From the NCBI RefSeq assembly GCF_014195505.1, contig NZ_JACIBV010000001.1, forward strand, positions 5,394,001 through 5,458,000: DNA of 64,000 nucleotides. The letters run 5' to 3'. A model generated the notes under the pieces. It had not been told where the DNA came from. It made no database searches and worked only from the letters and a program-made list of their open reading frames with translations. Made by a program: the position numbers and the translations under genes. The stretch is from Nonomuraea dietziae (GTDB taxonomy: Bacteria; Actinomycetota; Actinomycetes; Streptosporangiales; Streptosporangiaceae). Every line of letters starts with the position of its first letter. The first letter of the stretch is position 1. This document shows positions 25,974-33,829 of this stretch, piece by piece.

Positions 25974-26714
25974 GTGTCGATCGTCGCTCTTCTCTGGGGT
26001 TTGGAAACGAGCAGACAGGGGCCCGGTGTGGGGGAGTCGCAAGGCACTCGACGCGCGAGTCGAGTGCAGGACGCTGTGCGGCTGCTGTTCATCCTGGACC
26101 GATGCGGGGAACCGGTCGACGCAAATCAGGACTCCGTCCCAAGTGGTGCCGTCTGCGTGTTGCGTGGACAGAAGAGGCTGCAGGCCCTGGATTTCTGGCT
26201 CCGCAATCCCGACTACTTAGCGGACGAGCTGTTGGCTCAGATAGAGAACGGCTCAGCTGAGGACGTTGAAGACGCACTCATCCGGGCGACCACGCTCATG
26301 GCGGGCGACGAGCCGGACCTCAGTAGATATCCGATGATCCGCTGGCGCTTCGGTGCCTGGGAACCGTTGGACGATGCGCTTTCACTGCTGGTGGCTCACG
26401 GTCTCATCTCCGTCGTCCCGATAGGCGCCCCGCCATCGCAGATCGATCGCTGGGATTACTACCTGCTGGAAGCTGGCCGTGATCTTGCTGCGGAGCTTCG
26501 CGCAGAAGCGCCTGACTTGAGGTGGTACGACGAGCGAGTGACCACGGTTGTGATGGTCGCGGGAGACCGCAGCGGTAATCAGCTCAAGGAGATCCAGTAC
26601 AAACAGGCTGAGTATGAGCGCACAGCGTGGCGTACCAGCATCGACAGCATTACGGAGCGTGTACGAGGCCGCTTGGAACGATTGAAGGACCAGAGAGCGG
26701 GGCTAGTCAGATGA
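25974..26714 (+). CDS. Middle-component-like protein of a three-gene SMC/nuclease cassette
   Basis: 246-residue protein at the head of a three-gene operon. The frame opens at a GTG at 25974; a GTG at 26028 is an alternative, since the clearly folded part begins at RVQDAVRLLFILDRCGEPVD. KRLQALDFWLRNPDYLADEL and RWRFGAWEPLDDALSLLVAH followed by GLISVV and YYLLEAGRDLAAEL look like helical and winged-helix segments. Similar small winged-helix proteins pair with SMC-like ATPases in Lamassu (LmuC) and ABC-3C systems. The C-terminus is a charged helix. It overlaps the ATPase gene by 4 bp. A TTA leucine codon is at 26217. The assignment is by context and layout, not by a specific motif. Confidence 0.6.
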   Translation: MSIVALLWGLETSRQGPGVGESQGTRRASRVQDAVRLLFILDRCGEPVDANQDSVPSGAVCVLRGQKRLQALDFWLRNPDYLADELLAQIENGSAEDVEDALIRATTLMAGDEPDLSRYPMIRWRFGAWEPLDDALSLLVAHGLISVVPIGAPPSQIDRWDYYLLEAGRDLAAELRAEAPDLRWYDERVTTVVMVAGDRSGNQLKEIQYKQAEYERTAWRTSIDSITERVRGRLERLKDQRAGLVR

Positions 26715-28651
26715 GCGACTTCACACAGGCCGTGGCCAAGCGAGCCGGAGTCAATGCTGATCAGGCCGCTGATGTTCTGGCGAGACATGGTGTACGCGAG
26801 AGCGGCATTCTGCCCAAACCGCATCGGCTGCTCATCACGAGCATCGCATTCACCGGGAAGAAGAGCGGCACTTCAACTGGCTCGATCAACTTCGAGTGGC
26901 ACCTGGCCTCGGGGCTGTGGTGCCTGGCTGCCGACAACCTGCGGGGCAAGAGCAGCGTACTCGAGGTGATCTGGTGGTGCCTGCGAGGCGAGAGCAACTT
27001 GCAGGCGGACGTGCGTCGTTGGATCCATCGAGTTCGTCTGACGGGCCAAGTCGACGACGAGCCCTTCACGGTGGCTGTCGATGCCGTAGATGATCAGCTG
27101 ATCGGAAGCCTTGAAATCGGAGCACAGGGCCAGGCCACGAATTTCACAGGTGAGCAGGAATTCAGTGCCACCATGGGCGCCTTCATGATGGATCGCCTTG
27201 GCCTGGAGCCTCTGCGCGGATGGCGCAGGGACACTGCGGGTAGCCCAGCGGAACCCGAGGAGGCAGACGGGCAGCTCACCGTAACGGGCTGGCCTGCCTA
27301 TAGCCACGCGCTGATGTGCCGCAACCGTGAAAATGATGCTCTACTCGGAGAGACTGCGGCTGGCGGAACCATGATCAGCCTGCTCCAAATGTTCGTTGGC
27401 CTTCCATGGACCACTACGCGTCGGGACGCAAGCGCGGCCCTAGAAGTCCTACGCCAGGGCCTCCGAGGAGAGCGCCGCAGAGCTCAGCAAGATCTTGATG
27501 CTCGTGGCATCGGGGTGGAGGAACTGGAGAAGCGGCTCGCAGAAGCGAAGCGCGTGGCTGCTCAAATGGACGTCCGCAGTCTGGAAACGGCTGTCGGTGA
27601 CGTGGAGACCCTTGGTGCCAAGTTGACCGAGATGACCGCTCGACATGCGGAGCTCGTGCAGCAGTCCAGTATCGCCCAGCAACAAGCGGATGACCTGCGG
27701 GAGACGCTGACCGCTGATCGGAGCCGCCTTAGAGACCTGCGTGAGACGGCTGTCGCTCAACGCTTCTTCGGCGCGCTGAAGCCGACTTGCTGTCCTCGAT
27801 GTTCAACAACGCTCGACAAACTCGCTCATGCTGATCTTGGCGAGCTGCATTGCGGGCTATGTGGCTCCGAGCCCACCGCCCCGTTGGGGGACAACGGCGC
27901 AGCCGAGGAACTCGCCGCGGCAATCGACATCCTTCAAGGCGCCTATAGAGAAGCACGTCAAGCGGCCCAGCAGACAGCTGCTGCCGTTCAAGCGTCCTCG
28001 GCCACGCTTGAGGCGATCCGGACGGCCTTCCGCGATGCGCAGGCCGGGCTACCGCAAGAGGCTTCCTTGCGGGCACACCTGGCCGTCGCGAGGTTGGAAG
28101 GCGCTCTAGCCGAGCGCCATGATGCCCTCTCGCGAGCTCAGCCAAAGATGTCCACGGTCGAGGAGACCATCCTTGAGGCTGCAAGGAAGGAAGCAGACGT
28201 ACGGGCGAAAGCGGCCTCTCAGCAGCTCCTGGAGCGGGTTAGTTCGGAGATCTGCCGGCTCGCCGTCCGTTTGGGCATGAGCGAACTTCAAGAGATCAAG
28301 CTGCTGGGCAACGGCACGCTCAACGTGACAAAGGGCAACAGTAGGACTGTCTTCACGAAAGTAACTCCCGGTGAACAACTTCGCCTCCGTATAGCTACGC
28401 TGCTTGCGCTACTGCGCGTCGGGCACGAGTTTGGTGTCGGTCGCCATCCGGGTCTCTTGCTGTTGGACTCGGCTGGGGCGCAGGAGACCAAAGCCTCCGA
28501 TCTGGCTGAGGTCCTAAGCCAACTCCAGACCATCTGCCAGGAGACTGACGGACTGCAGATGATCACTGCCACTGCAAACCGAGAAGTAGCGGCCAACGTG
28601 GTTAGCTCTGATCGACTTAGGGTGTCGGCTCCGGGGGAAGCAGTGTGGTGA
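26711..28651 (+). CDS. SMC/Rad50-like ABC ATPase with zinc hook
   Basis: 646-residue coiled-coil ATPase. The P-loop is NLRGKSS at residues 76-82, preceded by SGLWCLAAD, the short N-x-x-GKSS form of conflict-system ATPases rather than the usual G-x-x-G-x-GKS. Coiled coil spans about residues 235-350 and 400-520 around a Cys cluster (C361-P-R-C364 ... C381-G-L-C384) resembling the Rad50 zinc hook. The ABC signature is in VTPGEQLRLRIATLLALLRV. Walker B is LLLLDSAGAQE: Asp586 is kept, Ser occupies the usual Glu position, and a Glu follows a few residues later. It couples by a 4-bp overlap to the upstream gene and precedes a nuclease gene. It probably acts on DNA as the sensor and motor of a defence module. 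Confidence 0.85.
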   Translation: MSDFTQAVAKRAGVNADQAADVLARHGVRESGILPKPHRLLITSIAFTGKKSGTSTGSINFEWHLASGLWCLAADNLRGKSSVLEVIWWCLRGESNLQADVRRWIHRVRLTGQVDDEPFTVAVDAVDDQLIGSLEIGAQGQATNFTGEQEFSATMGAFMMDRLGLEPLRGWRRDTAGSPAEPEEADGQLTVTGWPAYSHALMCRNRENDALLGETAAGGTMISLLQMFVGLPWTTTRRDASAALEVLRQGLRGERRRAQQDLDARGIGVEELEKRLAEAKRVAAQMDVRSLETAVGDVETLGAKLTEMTARHAELVQQSSIAQQQADDLRETLTADRSRLRDLRETAVAQRFFGALKPTCCPRCSTTLDKLAHADLGELHCGLCGSEPTAPLGDNGAAEELAAAIDILQGAYREARQAAQQTAAAVQASSATLEAIRTAFRDAQAGLPQEASLRAHLAVARLEGALAERHDALSRAQPKMSTVEETILEAARKEADVRAKAASQQLLERVSSEICRLAVRLGMSELQEIKLLGNGTLNVTKGNSRTVFTKVTPGEQLRLRIATLLALLRVGHEFGVGRHPGLLLLDSAGAQETKASDLAEVLSQLQTICQETDGLQMITATANREVAANVVSSDRLRVSAPGEAVW

Positions 28652-28705
28652 TGCGGAACCCCAATTGATCATTTCCTGTCGACTCGCCTCGTGGAAAGGC
28701 GTACA

Positions 28706-30655
28706 GTGACCCCGCTTGAGATGCGCTTCGCTCAGCCAGGCGACCTGCCTACGCTTCAAATTCTTGGCGGGGAAGACGTTGTCTGGGACCACATGGAAGT
28801 CCTGGAAGGTTCACCCGTTTGGTTCCGTGTCGCAGAGACGCTTCTCGCAGAATGGGACACGCTCCGCCACCCTGAGAAGGCGGCCAAGCTCATCACGGAA
28901 GCTCTCCGTCGCACCAATAGCGCGGCAGCGGTCGATGATGTTCTCGACCAAGTTTGTGATCACTTCGGATACCTGCAACGTGCAGATAGCAGCCTCGCTT
29001 CTCTGGCGCTAGACCGCAGTCGGCAGCACGACAGCCCTCTCGTCGCAGAACTGGCGGGCATGTTTCTGGAAGCAGCCATGCGGTTAACGTTGGCAGGTGT
29101 CGGATCGCGCTACGGAGTCTTGGCTCGCCTTGTGGATCGCGATGCCGTAAGTGCTCCAGCGGCATATAGCCGTCGTGTCGTCCGGCTTCTTGGTATTGCG
29201 TACGAGCATTGGCGTGACACAGATCTACTCGAAGCGCTGCGTGGCTTTCTGGGTACTGCCGTACACGGTGATGCTTCTTATGAGCTGGCAATGTGCCACA
29301 TATCGGACGCCTTCAATGCTTCCGAACGGCCTGAACTGATGAGATCCTTTGCTTGTGCGCATGGTCATCTGCGCGCCGCGATCGAGGGCGATGAAGACCG
29401 CCCAGACGCTAGCGCATACCTTGCTGCAATCGAAGCGGTACTGGCATTTGAAGCTGGTCGTACCGACGTGCTTAGCAACGCAAGCAAGAAGCTGCGCCGC
29501 CACATCACTGAGCACACCATGTGGCTTACGCGGGCTCGCAATCGATGGGCTGACGGACGATACGACATGGAGGCCGCCTGGTACGACTTGAGCATCGATC
29601 TCGAAGAGGCTAGCTTTTTCCTAGATCAGCCTCTCACCGTTTGGCCGACGCGAACAGTTCAACACATACTCGCGGTCTACACCGCGCACCGGGCCGTGCG
29701 GATTGGACCCGAGAGGGAAAGTGCCCCCGGACTCCAATTTCTCATCGCTCCACGAATCGAAGGCGCTTTCGTTCGTCGGGATGGGCTGCTGCTGCACCTT
29801 CGCGCCATGTTGGCCGAGCCTTCGCCTAACTGGAACGCCGATGCTGCAGAGGAATTACGGGCTGCTGTAGAAGCCCACCTCCATCTAGGTGTTCCGCCCC
29901 CGGGGGTGGATGACTCGGGAAAAGCCCACGTGGCGGCCCGGTTTCCCCGTTTGGCCGCCGCGATAGGTGACCCGCTCCTAGCTCCTTTTTCAGAGGCAAT
30001 GCTAGGCGAAATGGAGCGTCAGCTGGCGGATCGCGAGGTGGAAATTGCGGCCGACCTTCCTGTGGCGCAACAGGCTATCTATAACGAGATTATCTCCGCT
30101 CTGGAGGAGTGTCCAGATTTTCAAGGAGTTGTGCGGCAAGGGTTTGTTCGTTTGACGACTCAGCTCATTAGATTCCTAGCCAATCGCACAAATCGTGGTC
30201 GCGCTCATCATGCTCCGCGTTTCGCATATCTATTCGCGCCAGCGCCTGGAGGTAAGCTGCCGCTGGAGAGCGAGCTACAAGAAGATCTCCAGGATTATCT
30301 AGACGGCAATTTGGAGGATGTTGACATTGAGGTCTGGGATCGCAGTGGAGGTCGAGCTGATATTGTTGTTAGATTTCCTGGTTTTGAGATAGTTATCGAA
30401 TGCAAGCGGACGAAGGGGAAGACCACCCGTGAGGGCCTGCGTCGCTACCTTGGACAGACGGTTGCCTATCAAGCTGGCGGAGTCACGCTTGGGGTGCTTG
30501 CCATACTCGACTTGAGGCCAAAGCCGGACTGGATTCCCAACATCCGTGACAGTATGTGGGCTGACCGCATCCAGGCCCCAGAACCCTCTCAGCGAGATCG
30601 GTGGGCCGTTGTAGTCCGCGTCCCAGGCAACCGCGTAACTCCTCATGACATGTAG
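28706..30655 (+). CDS. Large protein with C-terminal PD-(D/E)xK nuclease domain
   Basis: 649-residue protein. The GTG at 28706 is favoured because GAAAGG lies 6 bases upstream; a GTG at 28691 and an ATG at 28721 are alternatives. The first 500 residues are mostly helical and unrecognised. The C-terminal 140 residues form a restriction-endonuclease-like fold: ESELQEDLQDYL, then GGRADIVV with Asp552, a 12-residue gap, and IECKRTKG with Glu565 and Lys567, then LRRYLGQTVAYQAGG. This is the D-(x)n-E-x-K active site. Composition is less GC-rich than the AICE core, with a TTA codon at 29855. It is the likely DNA-cleaving effector of the cassette. Confidence 0.8.
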   Translation: MTPLEMRFAQPGDLPTLQILGGEDVVWDHMEVLEGSPVWFRVAETLLAEWDTLRHPEKAAKLITEALRRTNSAAAVDDVLDQVCDHFGYLQRADSSLASLALDRSRQHDSPLVAELAGMFLEAAMRLTLAGVGSRYGVLARLVDRDAVSAPAAYSRRVVRLLGIAYEHWRDTDLLEALRGFLGTAVHGDASYELAMCHISDAFNASERPELMRSFACAHGHLRAAIEGDEDRPDASAYLAAIEAVLAFEAGRTDVLSNASKKLRRHITEHTMWLTRARNRWADGRYDMEAAWYDLSIDLEEASFFLDQPLTVWPTRTVQHILAVYTAHRAVRIGPERESAPGLQFLIAPRIEGAFVRRDGLLLHLRAMLAEPSPNWNADAAEELRAAVEAHLHLGVPPPGVDDSGKAHVAARFPRLAAAIGDPLLAPFSEAMLGEMERQLADREVEIAADLPVAQQAIYNEIISALEECPDFQGVVRQGFVRLTTQLIRFLANRTNRGRAHHAPRFAYLFAPAPGGKLPLESELQEDLQDYLDGNLEDVDIEVWDRSGGRADIVVRFPGFEIVIECKRTKGKTTREGLRRYLGQTVAYQAGGVTLGVLAILDLRPKPDWIPNIRDSMWADRIQAPEPSQRDRWAVVVRVPGNRVTPHDM

Positions 30656-30973
30656 CTCACAGTTCTAGGTCAATATGCCGCTGAGTGACGGCGAACGGGC
30701 ATCCCAAATTCACGGAACGGCCACTTAAGGCAAAGCTAGTTTCCGCCTGGAGCCAGCTGCTCGCTGAAACTCCGACCGTTCAGACCCGTCCGGCTCAACT
30801 CATGATTGTCTGTTCGGGTGGCTCCCCAGGTGGCTCCCCGAAACCGGATCGACGCCTTTCCCCCAACCAGGGAGCCCACCCACGTACTTACGAGGGGACC
30901 GACCCCAAACCCGCAGTCCTGAAACGATCTTCACCTCAGTGATGAGTACTCTGTCCCTGTGTGCACATACGCG
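30656..30973. other. Intergenic region ending the low-GC cargo
   Basis: 318 bases without a credible gene. Composition returns to GC-rich within it. It contains the GGTGGCTCCCC direct repeat at 30817-30839. No terminator hairpin is obvious behind the nuclease gene. Confidence 0.4.
30817..30839. repeat. GGTGGCTCCCC direct repeat, 12-base period
   Basis: GGTGGCTCCCC-A-GGTGGCTCCCC, two perfect 11-base copies at a 12-base period. The period equals that of the TGCAACC arm repeats near the att sites. It could be the arm site of another AICE-type integrase. Confidence 0.5.
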
Positions 30974-31318
30974 ATGGTCACCTACAAGGTTCACTACGTG
31001 TGCGTTCCTTGCCGTCAGAGCCACAAACTCTCCTGGGACGGCGCAGAGCACCTCTGCACGCGCTGCCAGAGGCCGATGCTCTTCGCCGGCCATGACTTCG
31101 CCGCACCGCGCAAGACCCAAGACCGCCATTGGTCGGCAGTCGCGGCTGTTCTCGGAGCAGGACTTCGCTACGACGGATTCGAGACCTGCGGCTGCGCCAG
31201 GGAGCCGAAATACCGTCCGCGCACGAGCTCACAGGTCAGGGCACGGCGCAGGGCGGCAGCGCGCAAAGGATTGACCGAAGCCGAAGCACTCGCACTACGC
31301 GACCCGGCCTACGCGTAG
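30974..31318 (+). CDS. Small zinc-ribbon protein
   Basis: 114 residues from the ATG at 30974, MVTYKVHYVCVPCRQSHKLS; a GTG five codons earlier (30959) is an alternative. Two Cys pairs (C-V-P-C and C-T-R-C) form a zinc ribbon, followed by PMLFAGHDFAAPRKTQDRHW and GCAREPKYRPRT, a conserved layout in many Streptomyces proteins sometimes mislabelled deoxyxylulose-5-phosphate synthase. No enzymatic domain is present. The function is unknown; a nucleic-acid or protein-binding role is likely for a ribbon of this size. It stands alone in the element. Confidence 0.75.
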   Translation: MVTYKVHYVCVPCRQSHKLSWDGAEHLCTRCQRPMLFAGHDFAAPRKTQDRHWSAVAAVLGAGLRYDGFETCGCAREPKYRPRTSSQVRARRRAAARKGLTEAEALALRDPAYA

Positions 31319-31443
31319 AACGCTTTCGGGCATCCGAACCAGCAGCCACCGGATTAAAAGATCCAGTTCGGCCCGTTCCGGATCGTTCAATGCAGGTCAG
31401 AGGGTGTGGGCGGTCCATCTGAACGGTTTTGAACCGTCTCGTA

Positions 31444-31462
31444 TTGCAATCCGAACTGCAAG
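31444..31462 (+). repeat. Degenerate internal arm-type repeat
   Basis: TGCAATC-N5-TGCAAGC, the same 12-base period as the TGCAACC arm sites with one change per copy. It lies in the middle of the element between cargo and core and may mark a former element end. Confidence 0.4.
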
Positions 31463-31544
31463 CCTGGCGGCTCGCTGATTCCAGCGATCACAGGGGAACT
31501 TGAGGGCTGTTGCAGCCTGCGGCGGCCCTGACAGAGTGGGCTGC

Positions 31545-31907
31545 ATGATCGAGATTGACGGGCCTTTCTATCGCGTCAGCGACCCGGGCTTCGAGATGAT
31601 GATCCCTGCATGGGAGGGGTACGCCCCCGAGACCGCTGATCAGGCCGACGCGACCATCACATTGCCAGATGGCACCCGTCGGTACGCGACGTTCATGACA
31701 CTTGGCGTCGTCAGCGGGATCATGGATCGCTGGCAGGAGACAGGCGAGCACCTCAACGGTCGGTACTTCTCCTGCTCGGATCTGATCATCATCCGCCAGC
31801 CTGGCTTCGCCTCGATGGTCGCTGCCATACAAGACATGATCGCAAGCGGAGACATCGAGCATGCATGCGGCCTTCTTCCGCCCGATGACGAGGAGGATGC
31901 GGGTTAA
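31545..31907 (+). CDS. Hypothetical AICE protein
   Basis: 120-residue acidic protein beginning MIEIDGPFYRVSDPGFEMMI. A central segment reads ATITLPDGTRRYATFMTLGV, and the C-terminus is acidic (PPDDEEDAG). No domain is recognised. It sits alone between the zinc-ribbon gene and the convergent DUF6461 gene. The start ATG is the first after a long non-coding stretch and has no strong ribosome binding site. The codon pattern is that of the GC-rich AICE core rather than the lower-GC cargo. Confidence 0.6.
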   Translation: MIEIDGPFYRVSDPGFEMMIPAWEGYAPETADQADATITLPDGTRRYATFMTLGVVSGIMDRWQETGEHLNGRYFSCSDLIIIRQPGFASMVAAIQDMIASGDIEHACGLLPPDDEEDAG

Positions 31908-32024
31908 AAGTGGATCTAGCCGTTGGTGGCGAGATGCTTCGTGACCTGCGGCCCGCCACGCTGGTGATCGGTTAGCCGATCAGCCATTCCGCGCATATTT
32001 CCGGATCTTCATGGAGCGGCGCGG

Positions 32025-32591
32025 TTACACGTAGGGGTAGAGATGTTCTGTTGAGCCGACCAGGGCAGTTCGTCCGTAACCGGCACGTGGCAAGTGAACG
32101 CCTGTAGCTCGTTCCGCGAGGGCCAGGGCGGCTGAGGTGGGCTCATCGAAACCTGGCTCGTCGCCGTCGATGACCATCCCTAACTCCACGACGTCGGCCG
32201 CGAGTCGGTCTGGATCGGTGCCCTCGCGATAGCGGTAGCCGTACAGGCCGAAGGTGGTGATCAGGCGGCCGCCCTCGTAGAAGGCGAAGTCGGCTCTATT
32301 GATCGTTACTTGTACGGCTGCAGCGGATGAACCCTCGGACAGGAGGTCGGATTTGTCGTAGACGATGCCTGCCCAGCCGTCTTCGATCAGGACTGTTCCT
32401 CCACGAGTTCGACACGCTGCGACACCGAACCCGTCCCCGACCAAGGGACTGCCGGGGATGACGCCGATCCGTCGCAAGGCTTCTTCGGGGGACATGTCCT
32501 GTACGAAGCTGACGCAGAGCCAGGTCTCTCCCACGCCATCTGTGAACTCCTGATAGAGCCATTCGTAGGTCGCCGCCATAGCCTTGCTCAT
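32025..32591 (-). CDS. DUF6461-type hypothetical protein
   Basis: 188 residues from the ATG at 32591 (MSKAMAATYEWLYQEFTDGV). The order WLCVSFVQDMSPEEALRRIG, DGWAGIVYDK and TINRADFAFYEGGRLITTFG matches DUF6461, a family common in actinomycetes and of unknown function. These proteins often occur with mobile-element or immunity-protein genes, but nothing here ties it to a toxin. The upstream gene (32666-33178) is on the same strand with a 74-base gap, so the two may be one transcript. Confidence 0.7.
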   Translation of the reverse strand: MSKAMAATYEWLYQEFTDGVGETWLCVSFVQDMSPEEALRRIGVIPGSPLVGDGFGVAACRTRGGTVLIEDGWAGIVYDKSDLLSEGSSAAAVQVTINRADFAFYEGGRLITTFGLYGYRYREGTDPDRLAADVVELGMVIDGDEPGFDEPTSAALALAERATGVHLPRAGYGRTALVGSTEHLYPYV

Positions 32592-32665
32592 AGACGCGAG
32601 CCTCCCGTAGCCGGACAATCTCGATGATCCTTCCAGGCAAGCCCGACAAGTTCCTCGCCCGCGTT

Positions 32666-33178
32666 CTATACGCACGTCCAGCAATAGATCATCTGGTCTT
32701 CTGCTTGCGCCCGTTGAGCGAGATCTCTCAGCTCTACTATCAGTGTCGTCAGGTAGCCCTCGTCGGGGCGGCCGAAGAACTCTTCGATCTGCCCCCACCG
32801 TTCGGCAAGATCGGCCAACCGGGCGTCAGGCACGCTGGCCAGCGAGTCGCGTATGTCGGCGGGGAGTTCCTCGATACAGGGCCCCTCCTTGTACGGCGAG
32901 TCCTCCGGCAGCGCTTCCCACTCCTCCAGAGAGTTAGGGCCGCCCTCGGGCGGTGGGTAGAGGGTGATCGTCCGGATGAGATCCAAGTCGTAGGGCACGT
33001 CCCTGATGAGGGCGACGAGCTGCCCAAGGATGACCCCCGGATCAATCCCCTTGGCGTCCACAGCGTCGAAAGCGGGACTCGTGGACACGGCGCGGGCCCT
33101 GTCCGGCTCGGCCATGGCGGCCTGCCTGTCAGCCGCCCTGTAGTAGTCGTACAAGACCCCCACTGATCCCCCGGTCAA
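32666..33178 (-). CDS. Hypothetical actinomycete protein
   Basis: 170-residue acidic protein beginning MTGGSVGVLYDYYRAADRQA. Characteristic segments are AFDAVDAKGIDPGVILGQLV and ERWGQIEEFFGRPDEGYLTT. Proteins of this layout are widespread in actinomycetes without assigned function. Its start at 33178 faces a 650-base non-coding region that contains the large nested inverted repeat. The gene is upstream of the DUF6461 gene on the same strand. Confidence 0.65.
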   Translation of the reverse strand: MTGGSVGVLYDYYRAADRQAAMAEPDRARAVSTSPAFDAVDAKGIDPGVILGQLVALIRDVPYDLDLIRTITLYPPPEGGPNSLEEWEALPEDSPYKEGPCIEELPADIRDSLASVPDARLADLAERWGQIEEFFGRPDEGYLTTLIVELRDLAQRAQAEDQMIYCWTCV

Positions 33179-33829
33179 GGTTGTTCTGCCTGCTATGTCT
33201 GGCGACAGATTAGGGGCCGTATGTATGTGCGAAAGAGGGTTTGCTGGTGATCCCCAAACACTCCCTGCCCTGATCGTCCCGTCACCGTCGTCCCACCCGT
33301 CAGGGAAGCGGGCCGGGGGCCAGTGGTGAAGGTGGAGCTCCCCACTGGAAGAACGACCTTCGCCACTGGCCCCTGGTCTGCTGGGCTTGTCCTGGGGCGA
33401 TGGTGACGGGACGGTCAGGCTTCCACCTCAGCCACTGATCGCCTGGTGCTTGTCGCGATCATCCTTGATCCCGAGGGCCCCCGCCGGAGGCATTCGGTTG
33501 AATGCAGTACCGGGCTGAGAGACGAGAGCGTGTAGCGGTCGGCGTCAATGCGCAGCACCCGAAGGGCCGCGTAGCGGTTGAGGCCGGCGGCGGAACGCTC
33601 GACCTGGCCGTGAGTGCCTTTGGGTTCTGGTCGACTTCATATCCGTTGGCGCGGTCCGAGCACGGGCGCGCGCGAGAACGGCCCCGAGGCCGCACGCGCA
33701 GCGTGCGGCCCGAGCGCAGGGCCGCGCCTGGCGGTGCGTAGCGCCGCCCTTGATACCTATGAGAACAATTCGGCAGTGATCTGGATCAGCGTCTGAATCG
33801 ATCGTTGTGCGGGTGGTAGAACGCTGGAT
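33179..33829. other. Long non-coding region with structured DNA
   Basis: 651 bases between the hypothetical gene and the XRE regulator gene. A frame of 79 codons at 33502-33741 does not look coding. The left part holds the nested inverted repeat at 33268-33420, and the right part has CCGCACGC-GCA-GCGTGCGG, a perfect 8-bp hairpin near 33,692-33,710. This is a plausible place for cis-acting transfer or replication sites or a small RNA. Confidence 0.5.
33268..33420. repeat. Nested inverted repeat forming a long hairpin of about 150 nt
   Basis: Outer arms CGTCCCGTCACCGTCG (33275-33290) and CGATGGTGACGGGACG (33398-33413) pair at 15 of 16 positions, with further pairing outside. Inner arms 33316-33333 and 33356-33373 pair at 17 of 18 positions around a loop containing GGAGCTCC. 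The intervening segments are partly complementary. Confidence 0.75.

Noticed and set aside
25974..30655. Wadjet (JetABCD) or Gabija assignment for the SMC/nuclease cassette
   Set aside because: No topoisomerase VI-like JetD, no MukF/MukE pair in Jet order, and no GajB-type helicase or TOPRIM motif; the three-part layout fits Lamassu/ABC-3C better.
30685..30942. 85-codon frame after the nuclease gene
   Set aside because: Low-complexity translation over the direct repeats; composition changes inside it.
30974..31318. Deoxyxylulose-5-phosphate synthase, a label sometimes given to this protein type
   Set aside because: The protein is only about 114 residues with a zinc ribbon and has no thiamine diphosphate enzyme domain.
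33502..33741. 79-codon frame in the AICE non-coding region
   Set aside because: Second half is Arg/Gly/Pro-rich over palindromic GC-rich DNA; no ribosome binding site and no family.
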